In this document: positions 46,801-54,651 of the stretch, piece after piece
Position numbering within the stretch: the first letter of the stretch is position 1
Layout: each line of letters opens with the position of its first letter
Source: JAICXG01 sp036494545
GTDB lineage: Bacteria > Verrucomicrobiota > Verrucomicrobiia > Chthoniobacterales > UBA10450
Assembly: GCA_036494545.1 (NCBI GenBank)
Contig: DASXOB010000010.1
Span: 62,001-126,000, forward strand
Length of the DNA: 64,000 nucleotides
Direction of reading: 5' to 3'
Translations under genes and position numbers: made by a program
Notes under the pieces: model-generated
The model's input: the letters and a program-made list of their open reading frames with translations, nothing else
Told to the model about the DNA's origin: nothing
The model's database searches: none

Positions 46801-47131
46801 CGGCCATCCTCCGGCGATCGTGTTAGCTACCGGTGAAACGCAACCGCTGCTGCTTCCGGCCACGGGCTCCATCATGGGCATCGCGCCCGGCGCGCGATAC
46901 CCCGCGATTGCCACACCCATCGAGCGAGATGCGCGTCTCTATATCTTCAGCGACGGCGTCTGGGAGTTACGTCGAGAGCGGCAGACCGTTTGGAGTCTGT
47001 CCGCCTGCATTACCGAAATCAGCAGCCTTAAAGACAACGTCATGGACTCACTCATCGCTCGTGCTCGTGAGCTTCGCGGCACGACCCATCTCGACGACGA
47101 CTTCTCGATCATCGAAGCCTGTTTGCACTAG
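43817..47131 (+). CDS. AAA-type ATPase / TPR / SpoIIE-type PP2C phosphatase fusion
   Basis: This 1,104-residue signalling protein starts with a predicted ATPase of the AAA_16 type: Walker A GEAGLGKSRLV near residues 64-74 and Walker B VLFVVEDLHWID near 195-206. Helical TPR-like repeats occupy about residues 430-860 (Ala/Glu-rich units such as AIANYDDRERTAF, RYDEARLAFDEAFELV). The C-terminal 220 residues form a SpoIIE/RsbU-type phosphatase with metal-binding acids in TTLGGDAIGY, LIDVTGHGLDSALLAV, YIFSDGVWEL and HLDDDFSIIEA. The ATPase-TPR module is usually joined to an adenylyl cyclase or LuxR domain. Here a phosphatase takes the output position. GTG 43805 is an alternative start. Confidence 0.9.
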   Translation: MPTKSTDATARHRARHAAASRDQTEVAPARVFSPLTGRDTEVGLIRDRWEQAQEGMGQVVLIVGEAGLGKSRLVQTIRQKVQDAVEDESHGSPIIEWRCADQFQSTELFPLTDYLQRVLNFSRDESPTARFDCLAQYLDDHGLGRAEVVSLFAKLLFLPSDERFPATDLSPVREREETFRAVHEWLHACSQRQPVLFVVEDLHWIDASSLEFLTQFIAEGLHDRILTVFTFRPEFRTPWPAVSHQTSLALNRLTKRQVAELLRKSAGSAPPDSLVTQIYERTRGVPLLVEEFGRMAQDYAQDHEMPDTLQELMIGRLDRLTSRREVAHYAATLGREFQFEMLAAVAGLDESALRAELAKLERAEIIFGTGHPPDTTYQFKHALLEEAVRGALDEEGQRQLHLQVAEALEAKFPRIVERQPERLAHHFTEANLAEKAVGYWLEAGRRSQERFANVEAISQLIKGLGLLRTLDQSPSRNVQEVKLLGPLGTAYIAARGYAAPEVGPIFQRACELASGFGRTPEAFTMLRGFFAYQIVRGNFRHCTELAAEAMQFAREAADDGMMMEALFLEAITQFYRGDFAHARDGFARAIANYDDRERTAFWAARTGENTGVTHRCYLALASWHLGSPDRALAINAEARELARTIHHPFSLEYALHHTGWLHQHCRLANETEAAGREEMQVATEQGFVFWLASGRLFQAAGLLVRGRIEEGLRLFQNALADYRATGAILGLPYYLSILAEALTKAHRYDEARLAFDEAFELVEENDDRFQEAELHRLRGELHLAEAHDEPHAARCFQSAIEIAREQGSRAWELRASVSLARLWQRQGRGHEALGALTAVFDSFTEGFDSPDLADATALLRELGNERMRDEIAAGIKYVRDCIPPPMTGPVSVDWRYIPSTTLGGDAIGYHWLDQEHLALYLIDVTGHGLDSALLAVTITNVIRAGSISGADLRRPEQVLAALNDAFQGSRHGKKFFTLWYGVYHTASRTLMHASGGHPPAIVLATGETQPLLLPATGSIMGIAPGARYPAIATPIERDARLYIFSDGVWELRRERQTVWSLSACITEISSLKDNVMDSLIARARELRGTTHLDDDFSIIEACLH

Positions 47132-47336
47132 GGTCGCTGTTTCTTTCCCGCTCTTGATATTTGGTCCCGAAGAATTTTTGTTTCTAAGAGTCAGATACCC
47201 GGCTGAGTGACAAGATCATGGCCACCTCTGCACGCAGTAAGACCAAGCCAACGAATCCCGGGGACTAGCGAGGCTGCTTTACTCTCAACACCCAACTCTC
47301 AATCCTCAACTTTCTTATAACCCCCGTTCGCACGAA

Positions 47337-47792
47337 CTACTCAAGCTTGCTGGCACCATTGGTCTCCCAGATCATGAAATCGTCCAACACTTGCCGGGTC
47401 TTGTCCGAGACGAATTCGACAACCATCGCGTCATCGACAAAGCCGAGAAGCGGAGTTATGTCTGGAATCAAATCGAATGGGTCGACCAGATAGTTGAGTG
47501 CAGCTACGATCCACGTCAGATCATCATTCGAAACCTGCTTGTATTCGCCGCGCTCGTAGGCGCGGACCAGACGCAGCATGCTCTGAAGATACGGCCAATT
47601 CGCCTTGAACCTGTGTCTGGGGAGCGACGCAGCCTCTTTCGCGGCTTTTTCGAAAAGCGAGCGCAAACCGCCAGAACCAACGACCCCTAATTTTGCCTGG
47701 CTGAGTGCCCGGGCGAACGCTTCGCTACGCAAGGCTGGTTTCTGATAGGAAATATCCCTTTCTTCGGTCGATTTCTTTTTCGCTTTTTTCAT
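47337..47792 (-). CDS. YkvA family (DUF1232) protein
   Basis: This protein of about 151 residues has a Lys-rich N-terminus. The DUF1232 signature is WIVAALNYLVDPFDLIPDIT followed by PLLGFVDDAMVVEFV, with one amphipathic or membrane-associated helix. The family is widespread and its function is unknown. ATG 47792 was chosen over TTG 47834, although neither has a clear ribosome binding site. It converges on the phosphatase fusion gene. Confidence 0.85.
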   Translation of the reverse strand: MKKAKKKSTEERDISYQKPALRSEAFARALSQAKLGVVGSGGLRSLFEKAAKEAASLPRHRFKANWPYLQSMLRLVRAYERGEYKQVSNDDLTWIVAALNYLVDPFDLIPDITPLLGFVDDAMVVEFVSDKTRQVLDDFMIWETNGASKLE

Positions 47793-48014
47793 CGGGCGCA
47801 ATGAAAACAGCTCGATGCGCCGATGAGAAGCCAATTCACGGCATCGAACGAGACGTTTCCGCAGTTGAAAGTGGACTCCTGGTTTGAAAGGCCCGACCGC
47901 TCGCCTCGCGATTCGTTACCGTGCGGTTTCTAATTCAAGCGGCCTCTCATCGAGAGATATGCAGAGACGACTTATTCGCGTTTCACAATCATCATTGTCA
48001 CTCGAGCTACCCTT

Positions 48015-48467
48015 TCATTCTGAGGGCGGCCAAACTGCGTCGCGCAATTCTGGCGGCAGCTGCTTCGGATCAGTCGGGTAAAATAGCTTCTTGTCGGGCT
48101 TTTCGTCCGGGCCGAATTCGGCTTCCGGCGCGCCGACGATCAACCACAAGGCTTCTTCTTCCGAGTCATTGAAGACCTGGCGCAAGAATCTTGGGCCGAC
48201 GAAAACGCCGCCGAATTTCTCGACGGTGATTGTCTCATCGTTAATCCGAATGCGACCGGCGCCTTCGAGTAGGAAATAAAATTCTTCCATCCTGGGGTGC
48301 TGATGCAGTGTCATTGCGCTTTTTGGTGGAAGTCGCCAAAGCCGCGCGCCGAGTATCTCACTTCCGGTGCGCTCAAGGAAATCAGCGTTGGGAATCTTCA
48401 TGAGATTGGAGGGTCTCCAGGTCAGATCGGCTGGCTGAATGACGAAATATTGATCAGAGGATTTCAT
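48015..48467 (-). CDS. Cupin-domain protein
   Basis: This 150-residue single-domain cupin has metal-ligand motif 1 HQHPRMEEFYFLLEGAGRIR (His, His, Glu) and motif 2 region PRFLRQVFNDSEEEALWLIV. In motif 2 the expected His is replaced (PRFLRQV), so metal binding may be altered. It is probably a small sugar- or metabolite-binding protein or an isomerase/dioxygenase-like enzyme. It is divergent from the LytS-like kinase gene with only 22 bp between the starts. Confidence 0.82.
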   Translation of the reverse strand: MKSSDQYFVIQPADLTWRPSNLMKIPNADFLERTGSEILGARLWRLPPKSAMTLHQHPRMEEFYFLLEGAGRIRINDETITVEKFGGVFVGPRFLRQVFNDSEEEALWLIVGAPEAEFGPDEKPDKKLFYPTDPKQLPPELRDAVWPPSE

Positions 48468-48489
48468 TATTAATCATCGATATGGCAGG

Positions 48490-49602
48490 ATGATGGACCG
48501 CATGCGACTGCTGGGAACAAATTCGAAATGGCAAAAGGCCTTTCTGTTCATCTTACTCTGGACGCTGATTGGCCTGATTTTCTCGACCATATCCTACGTC
48601 GGAACGATCAATCAAGACAACACGCTCGCCGATACCCTGCGGTTAAACCTGGTTCAGTATTATCTCTGGGCCGGTTTTTCATTTCTTATTTTTTGGTTCA
48701 GCCGGCGATTTCCAATCGAGTTGCGTCCGGTCAGTCCTCGCAACTTGCTTGTGCACATTCCCGCGCTCCTATGCTTTGCCGCGAGCCATCAAACCGTAAA
48801 CATTGCGTTTATTTGGTTTCTTACCCCGCGTTTACGCCAGTTCTTTCCTTCGCTGGCTTCTTGCTACCGCGCTTACTTCGGGTTCGGATTTTATCTCGAT
48901 CTTATCATTGCCTCACTGATCGTGATCGCGTCCCACGCGCTCCTTTATTATCAAGGACTGCGTGAGAGTAAGTTGGCACAATCCTCTCTTCAGGCGCGCC
49001 TCGCGGAGGCCCAGTTGCGTGCCTTGAAGATGCAGCTCCAGCCGCATTTTCTTTTTAATACTCTGCACTCTATCTCTTCGCTCGTCCTCGAGGATCCGCC
49101 GCGGGCCAACGCCATGATCGCGAGGCTGGGCGACTTCCTGCGCTTGACGCTCGAACATACCGACGAACAAATGGTCACGCTCAAGGAAGAAATAGAGTTC
49201 CTGCGCTGTTACCTCGAAATCGAACAGGTCCGTTTCGGCGATCGGCTAACGGTGAACTTTAGAATGGAGCCGGCAACCTTGGCGGCAAACCTTCCGCACC
49301 TCATCCTGCAACCAGTGGTAGAGAACGCGATTCAACATGCCGTCGCGCCGCGCGCTGCGCCGGGTCGAATCGACATCGAGGCAAAACGTTCCAACGGTTT
49401 GGTTCAGCTTGAAGTTAGAGACACTGGACCTGGACTTCGAGAGAACACCGACTCGGTCACAAGACATGGCGTTGGTTTGCGTAACGTAATTGCAAGACTC
49501 GAACAGACATATGGCAGTGAGTTTTCTTTTGAGATGAAAAATGGTCAGGATGGCGGACTAACCGTGACCATGGAACTGCCGTTTCGATCTGAAGAGACCT
49601 GA
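48490..49602 (+). CDS. LytS/YehU-type sensor histidine kinase
   Basis: This 370-residue membrane sensor has four N-terminal helices (about residues 15-160), a coiled segment (KLAQSSLQARLAEAQLRALK) and the His_kinase motif LQPHFLFNTLHSISSLV with the phospho-acceptor His near residue 183. The ATPase domain has N-box VVENAIQHAV and G-box DTGPGL, HGVGLRNVIARLEQTYG. It phosphorylates the LytTR regulator encoded 13 bp downstream. There is no obvious periplasmic ligand domain, so it probably senses a membrane or cell-envelope state. Confidence 0.92.
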   Translation: MMDRMRLLGTNSKWQKAFLFILLWTLIGLIFSTISYVGTINQDNTLADTLRLNLVQYYLWAGFSFLIFWFSRRFPIELRPVSPRNLLVHIPALLCFAASHQTVNIAFIWFLTPRLRQFFPSLASCYRAYFGFGFYLDLIIASLIVIASHALLYYQGLRESKLAQSSLQARLAEAQLRALKMQLQPHFLFNTLHSISSLVLEDPPRANAMIARLGDFLRLTLEHTDEQMVTLKEEIEFLRCYLEIEQVRFGDRLTVNFRMEPATLAANLPHLILQPVVENAIQHAVAPRAAPGRIDIEAKRSNGLVQLEVRDTGPGLRENTDSVTRHGVGLRNVIARLEQTYGSEFSFEMKNGQDGGLTVTMELPFRSEET

Positions 49603-49615
49603 CGCCCATTGTTCG

Positions 49616-50392
49616 ATGAAGGACGAGAAGATTAAAGCCCTGATCGCGGACGACGAACCGTTGGCGCGCAAATTTATTCGCCGCATGCTCAAGGACGATC
49701 ACGACATCGAAATCGTGGCGGAATGCAACGACGGCAAGAGTGCGTTGGCTATGATCGGGAAACACAACCCCGATGTTGTCTTTCTCGACGTCCAGATGCC
49801 GGAGATGGATGGCTTTGCCGTCCTGGAAGGGATGGGTAACAAACATCTGCCGGAGATTGTATTCACAACCGCCTATGAGCAATATGCGATTCGTGCTTTC
49901 GAGCTTCACGCGCTCGACTATCTGCTCAAGCCTTTCGATCAGGCACGCTTTCGCGACGCGCTAAAGCATGTCAAAGAGCAACTGTCATCCCGGCAAAACG
50001 AGAATACGCGGCAACAGATCGATGCGTTGCTCGAAAACATGAAAGCGCGCCCGGAATACCTGGAACGACTCATCATCAAAGCTGACGGTCGTATCTCGTT
50101 CCTAAATGCGCGCGACATCGATTGGATCGAAGCGGACGATAAATATGTTCATCTTCATACTAACAAAACCGCGCGCATGGTCCGACAGACATTGACTGCA
50201 ATGGAGTCGCAGCTCGATCCCAGGAAATTCCTTCGCATCCATCGCTCCGCGATGGTGAATGTTGACCGGATCAAAGAGCTCCATCCACTATTTAACGGTG
50301 AGCATTCCATCGTCTTGGAAGACGGCACCAGGCTGACCCTAAGTCGAAACTACAAAGACAAATTGTTTCGGGTCATCGGCAAGCCGCTCTAG
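49616..50392 (+). CDS. LytTR-family response regulator
   Basis: This 258-residue protein has a receiver domain (IKALIADDEPLARKFIRRML, phospho-acceptor Asp in VVFLDVQMPEMDG, and TTAYEQYAIRAFELHALDYL with the conserved Thr and Lys). The C-terminal DNA-binding LytTR domain has IDWIEADDKYVHLHT, FLRIHRSAMVNVDRIKEL and LTLSRNYKDKLFRVIG. It acts with the kinase upstream. The likely targets include the downstream genes for two CPBP proteases and a TPR lipoprotein, by analogy with bacteriocin and autolysis loci. Confidence 0.94.
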   Translation: MKDEKIKALIADDEPLARKFIRRMLKDDHDIEIVAECNDGKSALAMIGKHNPDVVFLDVQMPEMDGFAVLEGMGNKHLPEIVFTTAYEQYAIRAFELHALDYLLKPFDQARFRDALKHVKEQLSSRQNENTRQQIDALLENMKARPEYLERLIIKADGRISFLNARDIDWIEADDKYVHLHTNKTARMVRQTLTAMESQLDPRKFLRIHRSAMVNVDRIKELHPLFNGEHSIVLEDGTRLTLSRNYKDKLFRVIGKPL

Positions 50393-50503
50393 GCCCCTCG
50401 GTTCACGACACGATTCCGGCCCTTCGCGTCGTCCCGGTCGCCGTTCGCGACATTGTTATCGGTCGACGCTATTGCTGGCAGTTATCGTTCTTGCACAAGA
50501 GTC

Positions 50504-51418
50504 ATGGACTACGACGTGGCAATAGCTCAGCCGGCTTCGGTCTTCGCCAGGTTATGGATGTCTTTTCCAGTTGTTGTGCGTGCTGTGCTTGGCGGTTCTT
50601 TGTTAGCCGCGATGGGCACGCTTCCATGGTCCCTTATCGTCTCCGCAAACTTCAAATGTTGGTCGGCAGTGCCATGGGCCATTGTCCCTACGGCCTTGTA
50701 TCTTTACGTGTTTTGGATGTTCGCTTGCGGGCGCGGCTGGCCCCGATCAACAGCGAACGCTCGGCGCAGACTTTGCCGCGCGAATCCTTTACCGGAGGAC
50801 GCATGGCCGCTGGCGCTAGTTGCCGGCGTTCTCGGTTTGACGGCTGTGATCTTCCTGCAACGGGTCATGGCACGACTGGTTGTGCTGCCGCAACAGCAAC
50901 ATACAGATGTATCACGCTATCCGTTTGTTAGTGTGCTGCTTTGGGTGCTCATGAGCGCCGTGGTTGCCGGAGTCGCCGAAGAGATATCTTTTCGTGGCTA
51001 TATGCAGGGACCGATTGAGCGGCGGCACGGACCTGTGATCGCCATTCTGATTACCGGCAGCTTGTTTGGATTCGCTCATTTCACCCATCCCGAGGTAGGG
51101 TTGATTCTGATGCCTTACTATCTTGCGGTCGCTGCCGTTTATGGCGCGCTTGCCTATCTCACGAATTCGATTTTGCCGAGCATGGTCTTGCACGGGAGCG
51201 GAAATATGCTCGGCAGCCTCGCGCCCTTTGGAAGCGGTGCTTCGGAATGGCAGGCGACGGGCCCAGGACCACTGATCTGGCAAAGCGGAGCCGACGCGTC
51301 CTTTTGGATCTCAGTCCTCGCCTTTCTTATCGCCGGGTGCGCTGCCATTGTGGCTTATGCCGCGCTCGCTCGCGCCACGCGAGAGCAACGTCTATCGAAA
51401 GCCATCGGATGTTACTGA
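50504..51418 (+). CDS. CPBP-family intramembrane metalloprotease (CAAX protease-like) 1
   Basis: This 304-residue membrane protein has about eight helices. The catalytic motifs are VAEEISFRGYMQGPIERRHG (EExxxR), FGFAHFTH (motif 2, FxxxH) and a third motif near LPSMVLHGSGNMLG (HxxxN). These form the type II CAAX or CPBP metalloprotease site. ATG 50504 is preferred to the upstream GTG or ATG at 50453. It is the first of two CPBP genes in a row downstream of a LytTR system, and it overlaps the next by 10 bp. Confidence 0.86.
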   Translation: MDYDVAIAQPASVFARLWMSFPVVVRAVLGGSLLAAMGTLPWSLIVSANFKCWSAVPWAIVPTALYLYVFWMFACGRGWPRSTANARRRLCRANPLPEDAWPLALVAGVLGLTAVIFLQRVMARLVVLPQQQHTDVSRYPFVSVLLWVLMSAVVAGVAEEISFRGYMQGPIERRHGPVIAILITGSLFGFAHFTHPEVGLILMPYYLAVAAVYGALAYLTNSILPSMVLHGSGNMLGSLAPFGSGASEWQATGPGPLIWQSGADASFWISVLAFLIAGCAAIVAYAALARATREQRLSKAIGCY

Positions 51419-52227
51419 AGTTCTTCTTCATAACCTACCTGGCAAGCTGGCTTCTTTTCGCTGCCGCAGCATATGTCTTGCGCGGCGCCTCTTCAGCTTC
51501 AGGCACCGGATTTATTGGCAGTCTTCTTTTTCTACCGGGCGCAATCATGCCCGCAATCGTGGCACTCACACTTACGGCACGCACCGAGGGAAGACCCGGA
51601 CTCCTTAAGCTCCTTCAAGGAATCACTCGATGGAATGTCAATCTCCGCTGGTACGTCTTCGCGCTCGGCTACATGATCGCGATCAAAGTCAGCGTGGCGA
51701 TCCTTTATCGCTGCTTCACCGGAGGATGGCCACAATTTGGGCAGATACCGTGGTTCTATATGGCAATCGCCATCGTCTTTTCGACGCCGGTGCAGGCAGG
51801 CGAAGAAATTGGATGGCGCGGATATGCCTTGCCTCGCCTGGCGGAACGGTTCGGCCTCGGCCTGGCCAGCATCATTTTGGGAATCCTTTGGGCGTGCTGG
51901 CATTTGCCGTTCTTTTTTATTTCAGGCAGCGATAACTACGGCCAATCGTTCTCCAGTTACCTGATCGCCGTCACCGCCTTATCCGTGGCGATGGCGTGGC
52001 TCTATTGGCGCACGAACGCAAGCCTGCTCCTGACGATGGTGATGCATGCAGCTGTTAATAACACAGCTGGAATTGTAAGATCTCCGGTATCCAGTTCGCT
52101 CGCGGCAAATCCGTTTGCCTTCAACGCTTCGTTGGTTGCGTGGCTGATTGTTATCCTTCTCTGGTTACCGGCCGTCTACTTCCTCACTCGGATGCATCAG
52201 CGTTCGGCGTCCCTTACGACCGCCTGA
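51409..52227 (+). CDS. CPBP-family intramembrane metalloprotease 2
   Basis: This 272-residue membrane protein carries the same catalytic set: GEEIGWRGYALPRLAERFGL, WACWHLPFFF and a late motif MVMHAAVNNTAG. It has about eight helices. The start ATG 51409 lies inside the end of the previous CPBP gene (10-bp overlap), so translation is coupled. The open frame extends upstream out of frame with the neighbour, but those extra residues lack family similarity. The substrate is unknown; prenylated proteins, bacteriocin precursors and regulatory membrane proteins are possibilities. Confidence 0.88.
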   Translation: MLLKFFFITYLASWLLFAAAAYVLRGASSASGTGFIGSLLFLPGAIMPAIVALTLTARTEGRPGLLKLLQGITRWNVNLRWYVFALGYMIAIKVSVAILYRCFTGGWPQFGQIPWFYMAIAIVFSTPVQAGEEIGWRGYALPRLAERFGLGLASIILGILWACWHLPFFFISGSDNYGQSFSSYLIAVTALSVAMAWLYWRTNASLLLTMVMHAAVNNTAGIVRSPVSSSLAANPFAFNASLVAWLIVILLWLPAVYFLTRMHQRSASLTTA

Positions 52228-52254
52228 CTGCCGGCCTAACTCTAACCGAATTAT

Positions 52255-53055
52255 ATGAAACACACTTACAGGCTTAGCTTCGCGCTTCTTCTCCTGGTTT
52301 TGCTTTCCGCTTGCCAACACTCTGACGTTCGCGGCAAAGTCAGCCAGATGATTGCTCGGATTCGGCGCGCCGATTATGAAGCCGATCAGGCAACGTTAAA
52401 GAAATGCTACGATGCCCTGGCGCCATTCCTGGAACACCAGGAGTTAGCTGCCCGCGTTCGATATTGGCGCGGATTTGATCTGTGGCGGCGAGCCATCAAT
52501 GGATTTAACGATGGTGTCGCTACCGCGGAGCTCGAGCAGGATCTCAAAGAAGCGATCGACGAATTCAAGCAAGCGCTGGCTATAGATCCGGCCTTTGTCG
52601 ACGCAAAGATTGGAATGACTTCCTGTCTCGGATTCCTTGCATTCATCCACAGGAAAGATCAGCCCCGTGCCCGGGAGCTCATCGGGCAGATGTTACCATT
52701 GCTTAAGGAAGCAAAAGAAACCGCGCCTGATAATCCGCGACTACTTTGGGTTATCGGTCCCGTGCTTTGGAACACGCCGCCGGAACGCGGCGGTGGTCAG
52801 GACAAAGCAATCGCCAACTATCAAAGAGGCTTGGAACTTTGTTCGAAACTTCAGCCGAGCCAGGATGAGTTAGAGCCATCATGGGGAAAACCGGAGCTAC
52901 TTATGAGCCTGGCCTATTCCCATCTGAACAAGAACACGCCCGATGTGGACGCAGCCGAGCGCAACGCCCGCGCTGCGCTCGAGATTGTTCCCTACTGGCA
53001 TTACGTGCGCGATATCCTGCTACCGCAGATTCTGGCCGCGAAAACGAAGCAATAA
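52255..53055 (+). CDS. Lipoprotein with TPR-like repeats
   Basis: This 266-residue exported lipoprotein has signal MKHTYRLSFALLLLVLLSAC with Cys20. Helical TPR-like repeats follow (EAIDEFKQALAIDPAFVDAK, LKEAKETAPDNPRLLWVIGP, AERNARAALEIVPYWHYVRD). It begins 27 bp after the second CPBP gene and is likely part of the same operon. It is a probable scaffold at the inner leaflet of the outer membrane, with partner unknown. Confidence 0.82.
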   Translation: MKHTYRLSFALLLLVLLSACQHSDVRGKVSQMIARIRRADYEADQATLKKCYDALAPFLEHQELAARVRYWRGFDLWRRAINGFNDGVATAELEQDLKEAIDEFKQALAIDPAFVDAKIGMTSCLGFLAFIHRKDQPRARELIGQMLPLLKEAKETAPDNPRLLWVIGPVLWNTPPERGGGQDKAIANYQRGLELCSKLQPSQDELEPSWGKPELLMSLAYSHLNKNTPDVDAAERNARAALEIVPYWHYVRDILLPQILAAKTKQ

Positions 53056-53212
53056 CCCGGCTCCGTGATCTTAAATGATTTGACGCCGCCGCCATCACTC
53101 CTGCATGTTACAAACTTCGTTCACAATAATTACCATTTAATCTTTCCTGAAGCCGCATCTGTTTCCCGCGGATTATGCTTGACTCGTTTCGCGAGAATGA
53201 CCACACAGAGCC

Positions 53213-53953
53213 ATGAACTCTAAGGAACTTCGCCGCAGAGCGATCACGATCGCAAACTCGCGCTGGACCACCTATGCGGTCGCAGGCGCTGCCAGCTCCC
53301 TCGCCGTGGCCACGGCGGAGGCGGACATTCATTATTCGGGCCCAGTCAACTACCGCTTTGCGGGATCGACTCAGCATAACTTTCCCTTGGATAACGGGGC
53401 CTCGCTCAGCTTTCTTCGCATCGACGAAGCGGCCGGCCAGGGCTATGGACACTTACGCATCCCGGACCCGGCGGGCGGCCTCTTTCAGAGCATCGGAGAC
53501 TTCGCGGGAGACGGCGTCGGCAGCAGCGAAAGCGGCCTCTACCTTTCGCGACTTCGCGGCCACCTTCAGGTGTCTCAACTGCGTCTTGGGAACAGTTGCC
53601 GTTCGACCACTTTCTCAAACTTCCAGTGCTATGGAGGAATCATCGGACTAGAAGGGGGATCGGGCGGCCATTTCCAGCAGCCGGGTGTTGGATTCATTGC
53701 TTTCCTTTTCAATGCCGGGGCCGGGAACGAATTCGGCTGGGCGCGCATCAAGACGACCGGCGCGCCGGGATATAAGTTCGTCGTCCTGGATTACGCATGG
53801 GCCGATCCTGGGACGCCGATTAATACCGGGCAGACAAGAACGCACGGGACCGCAGATGCCGCCTCGAAATCTGGCTCGCTCGGCTTACTCGCCACGGGCG
53901 CGACAGGCCTGAAAGCGTGGCGGGCACACAAACACACCGCGGCTCCTAACTAG
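53213..53953 (+). CDS. Secreted GSLG-tail paralogue 3, unknown function
   Basis: This 246-residue protein is related to the two at 21320-22936. The N-terminal segment is SRWTTYAVAGAASSLAVATA followed by EADIHYSGPVN. The middle has GVGFIAFLFNAGAGNEFGWA and VLDYAWADPGTPINTGQ. The C-terminal tail is SGSLGLLATGATGLKAWRAH. It lies 30 kb from the pair, and its upstream region does not contain the 136-bp leader. The position of the GSLG motif and basic end are kept, so the tail is under selection. Confidence 0.75.
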   Translation: MNSKELRRRAITIANSRWTTYAVAGAASSLAVATAEADIHYSGPVNYRFAGSTQHNFPLDNGASLSFLRIDEAAGQGYGHLRIPDPAGGLFQSIGDFAGDGVGSSESGLYLSRLRGHLQVSQLRLGNSCRSTTFSNFQCYGGIIGLEGGSGGHFQQPGVGFIAFLFNAGAGNEFGWARIKTTGAPGYKFVVLDYAWADPGTPINTGQTRTHGTADAASKSGSLGLLATGATGLKAWRAHKHTAAPN

Positions 53954-54023
53954 TCGAGTAGGGATAAGTCACGGAAGGTTTGCACACCTACTACTCCTTC
54001 TGGCATCCCGGCTCGGCGCGCTT

Positions 54024-54119
54024 TGATGTCCTCGGGAACGCTAACCTTCCCCTCACGGGAGGTGGCGTCCCCTTTTGCTTCGTGCTTTGAGCGGGAATGA
54101 GGATCCCGGCGACTGCTAA
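54024..54119 (-). pseudogene. Fragment of a second MFS exporter gene
   Basis: Reading leftward, this stretch encodes LAVAGILIPAQSTKQKGTPP followed by PVRGRLAFPRTS. It matches FAVAGIVIPAQTMMQKETPP of the intact MFS gene 2 kb away (about 56080-56175). At the DNA level about 50 bp are nearly identical. It is a short remnant or a partial gene duplication. Confidence 0.65.
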
Positions 54120-54127
54120 TGCCGGGA
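54104..54127. terminator. Possible terminator hairpin
   Basis: TCCCGGC and GCCGGGA form a 7-bp stem with a 10-nt loop between the convergent paralogue 3 and DUF5069 genes. It lies partly within the MFS fragment and lacks a T-run on both sides. Confidence 0.35.
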
Positions 54128-54137
54128 CCTCAACCCG

Positions 54138-54599
54138 CTAAGCTTTGCCGCCAAAGCTCACGAAATCGTCGAGATCGAGCAGGTCGAACCACGTCTTTAT
54201 GTCGTCGCGCGCCTTGCTGAACTTGCCCAACCTCTCGGCGAAGAACTCGAGTGTCTCCGCGTCGGAGTCGGGCCCGCGTTCGCTAAAGTAACTGCTCCAC
54301 TGCTGAATCTCCCATGGCTGAGGTTTATGCGCGGCGTTCTCCTGCACCCAGGCAAGGATTTCGCCGTCGCCCAAACCCTGCGCGAGTTTGTCTTTCAACG
54401 CGGCCGCCTCAATTCCGGTGAAGCGCAGCCAATGTTGATCCATGCCGCTGTCATATTTGTATTCACCCGCCTGGCCCGCGAGCGTGGCACGACCTTTATC
54501 GAGCATACGCGCAAGAGTGACGTAACCGCCAAGGCGGACACGCGGACTGCGCGGAGGACGCTGCGTCAGATCGGGAGCATTAAGTGTATCGTTAGGCAT
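54138..54599 (-). CDS. DUF5069 family protein
   Basis: This 153-residue cytoplasmic protein has the family opening DLTQRPPRSPRVRLGGYVTL followed by ARMLDKGRATLAG. The rest is helical and ends DLDDFVSFGGKA. The function is unknown. The start codon lies inside a GCCTAACGA word (ATGCCTAACGA). It is downstream of the SDR gene in the same direction and may be co-transcribed. Confidence 0.85.
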   Translation of the reverse strand: MPNDTLNAPDLTQRPPRSPRVRLGGYVTLARMLDKGRATLAGQAGEYKYDSGMDQHWLRFTGIEAAALKDKLAQGLGDGEILAWVQENAAHKPQPWEIQQWSSYFSERGPDSDAETLEFFAERLGKFSKARDDIKTWFDLLDLDDFVSFGGKA

Positions 54600-54651
54600 A
54601 TTGGTGTTCCTTCAGTTAAGTTTTGTGATTGTAGAAGCCGACGAGGGCAGC

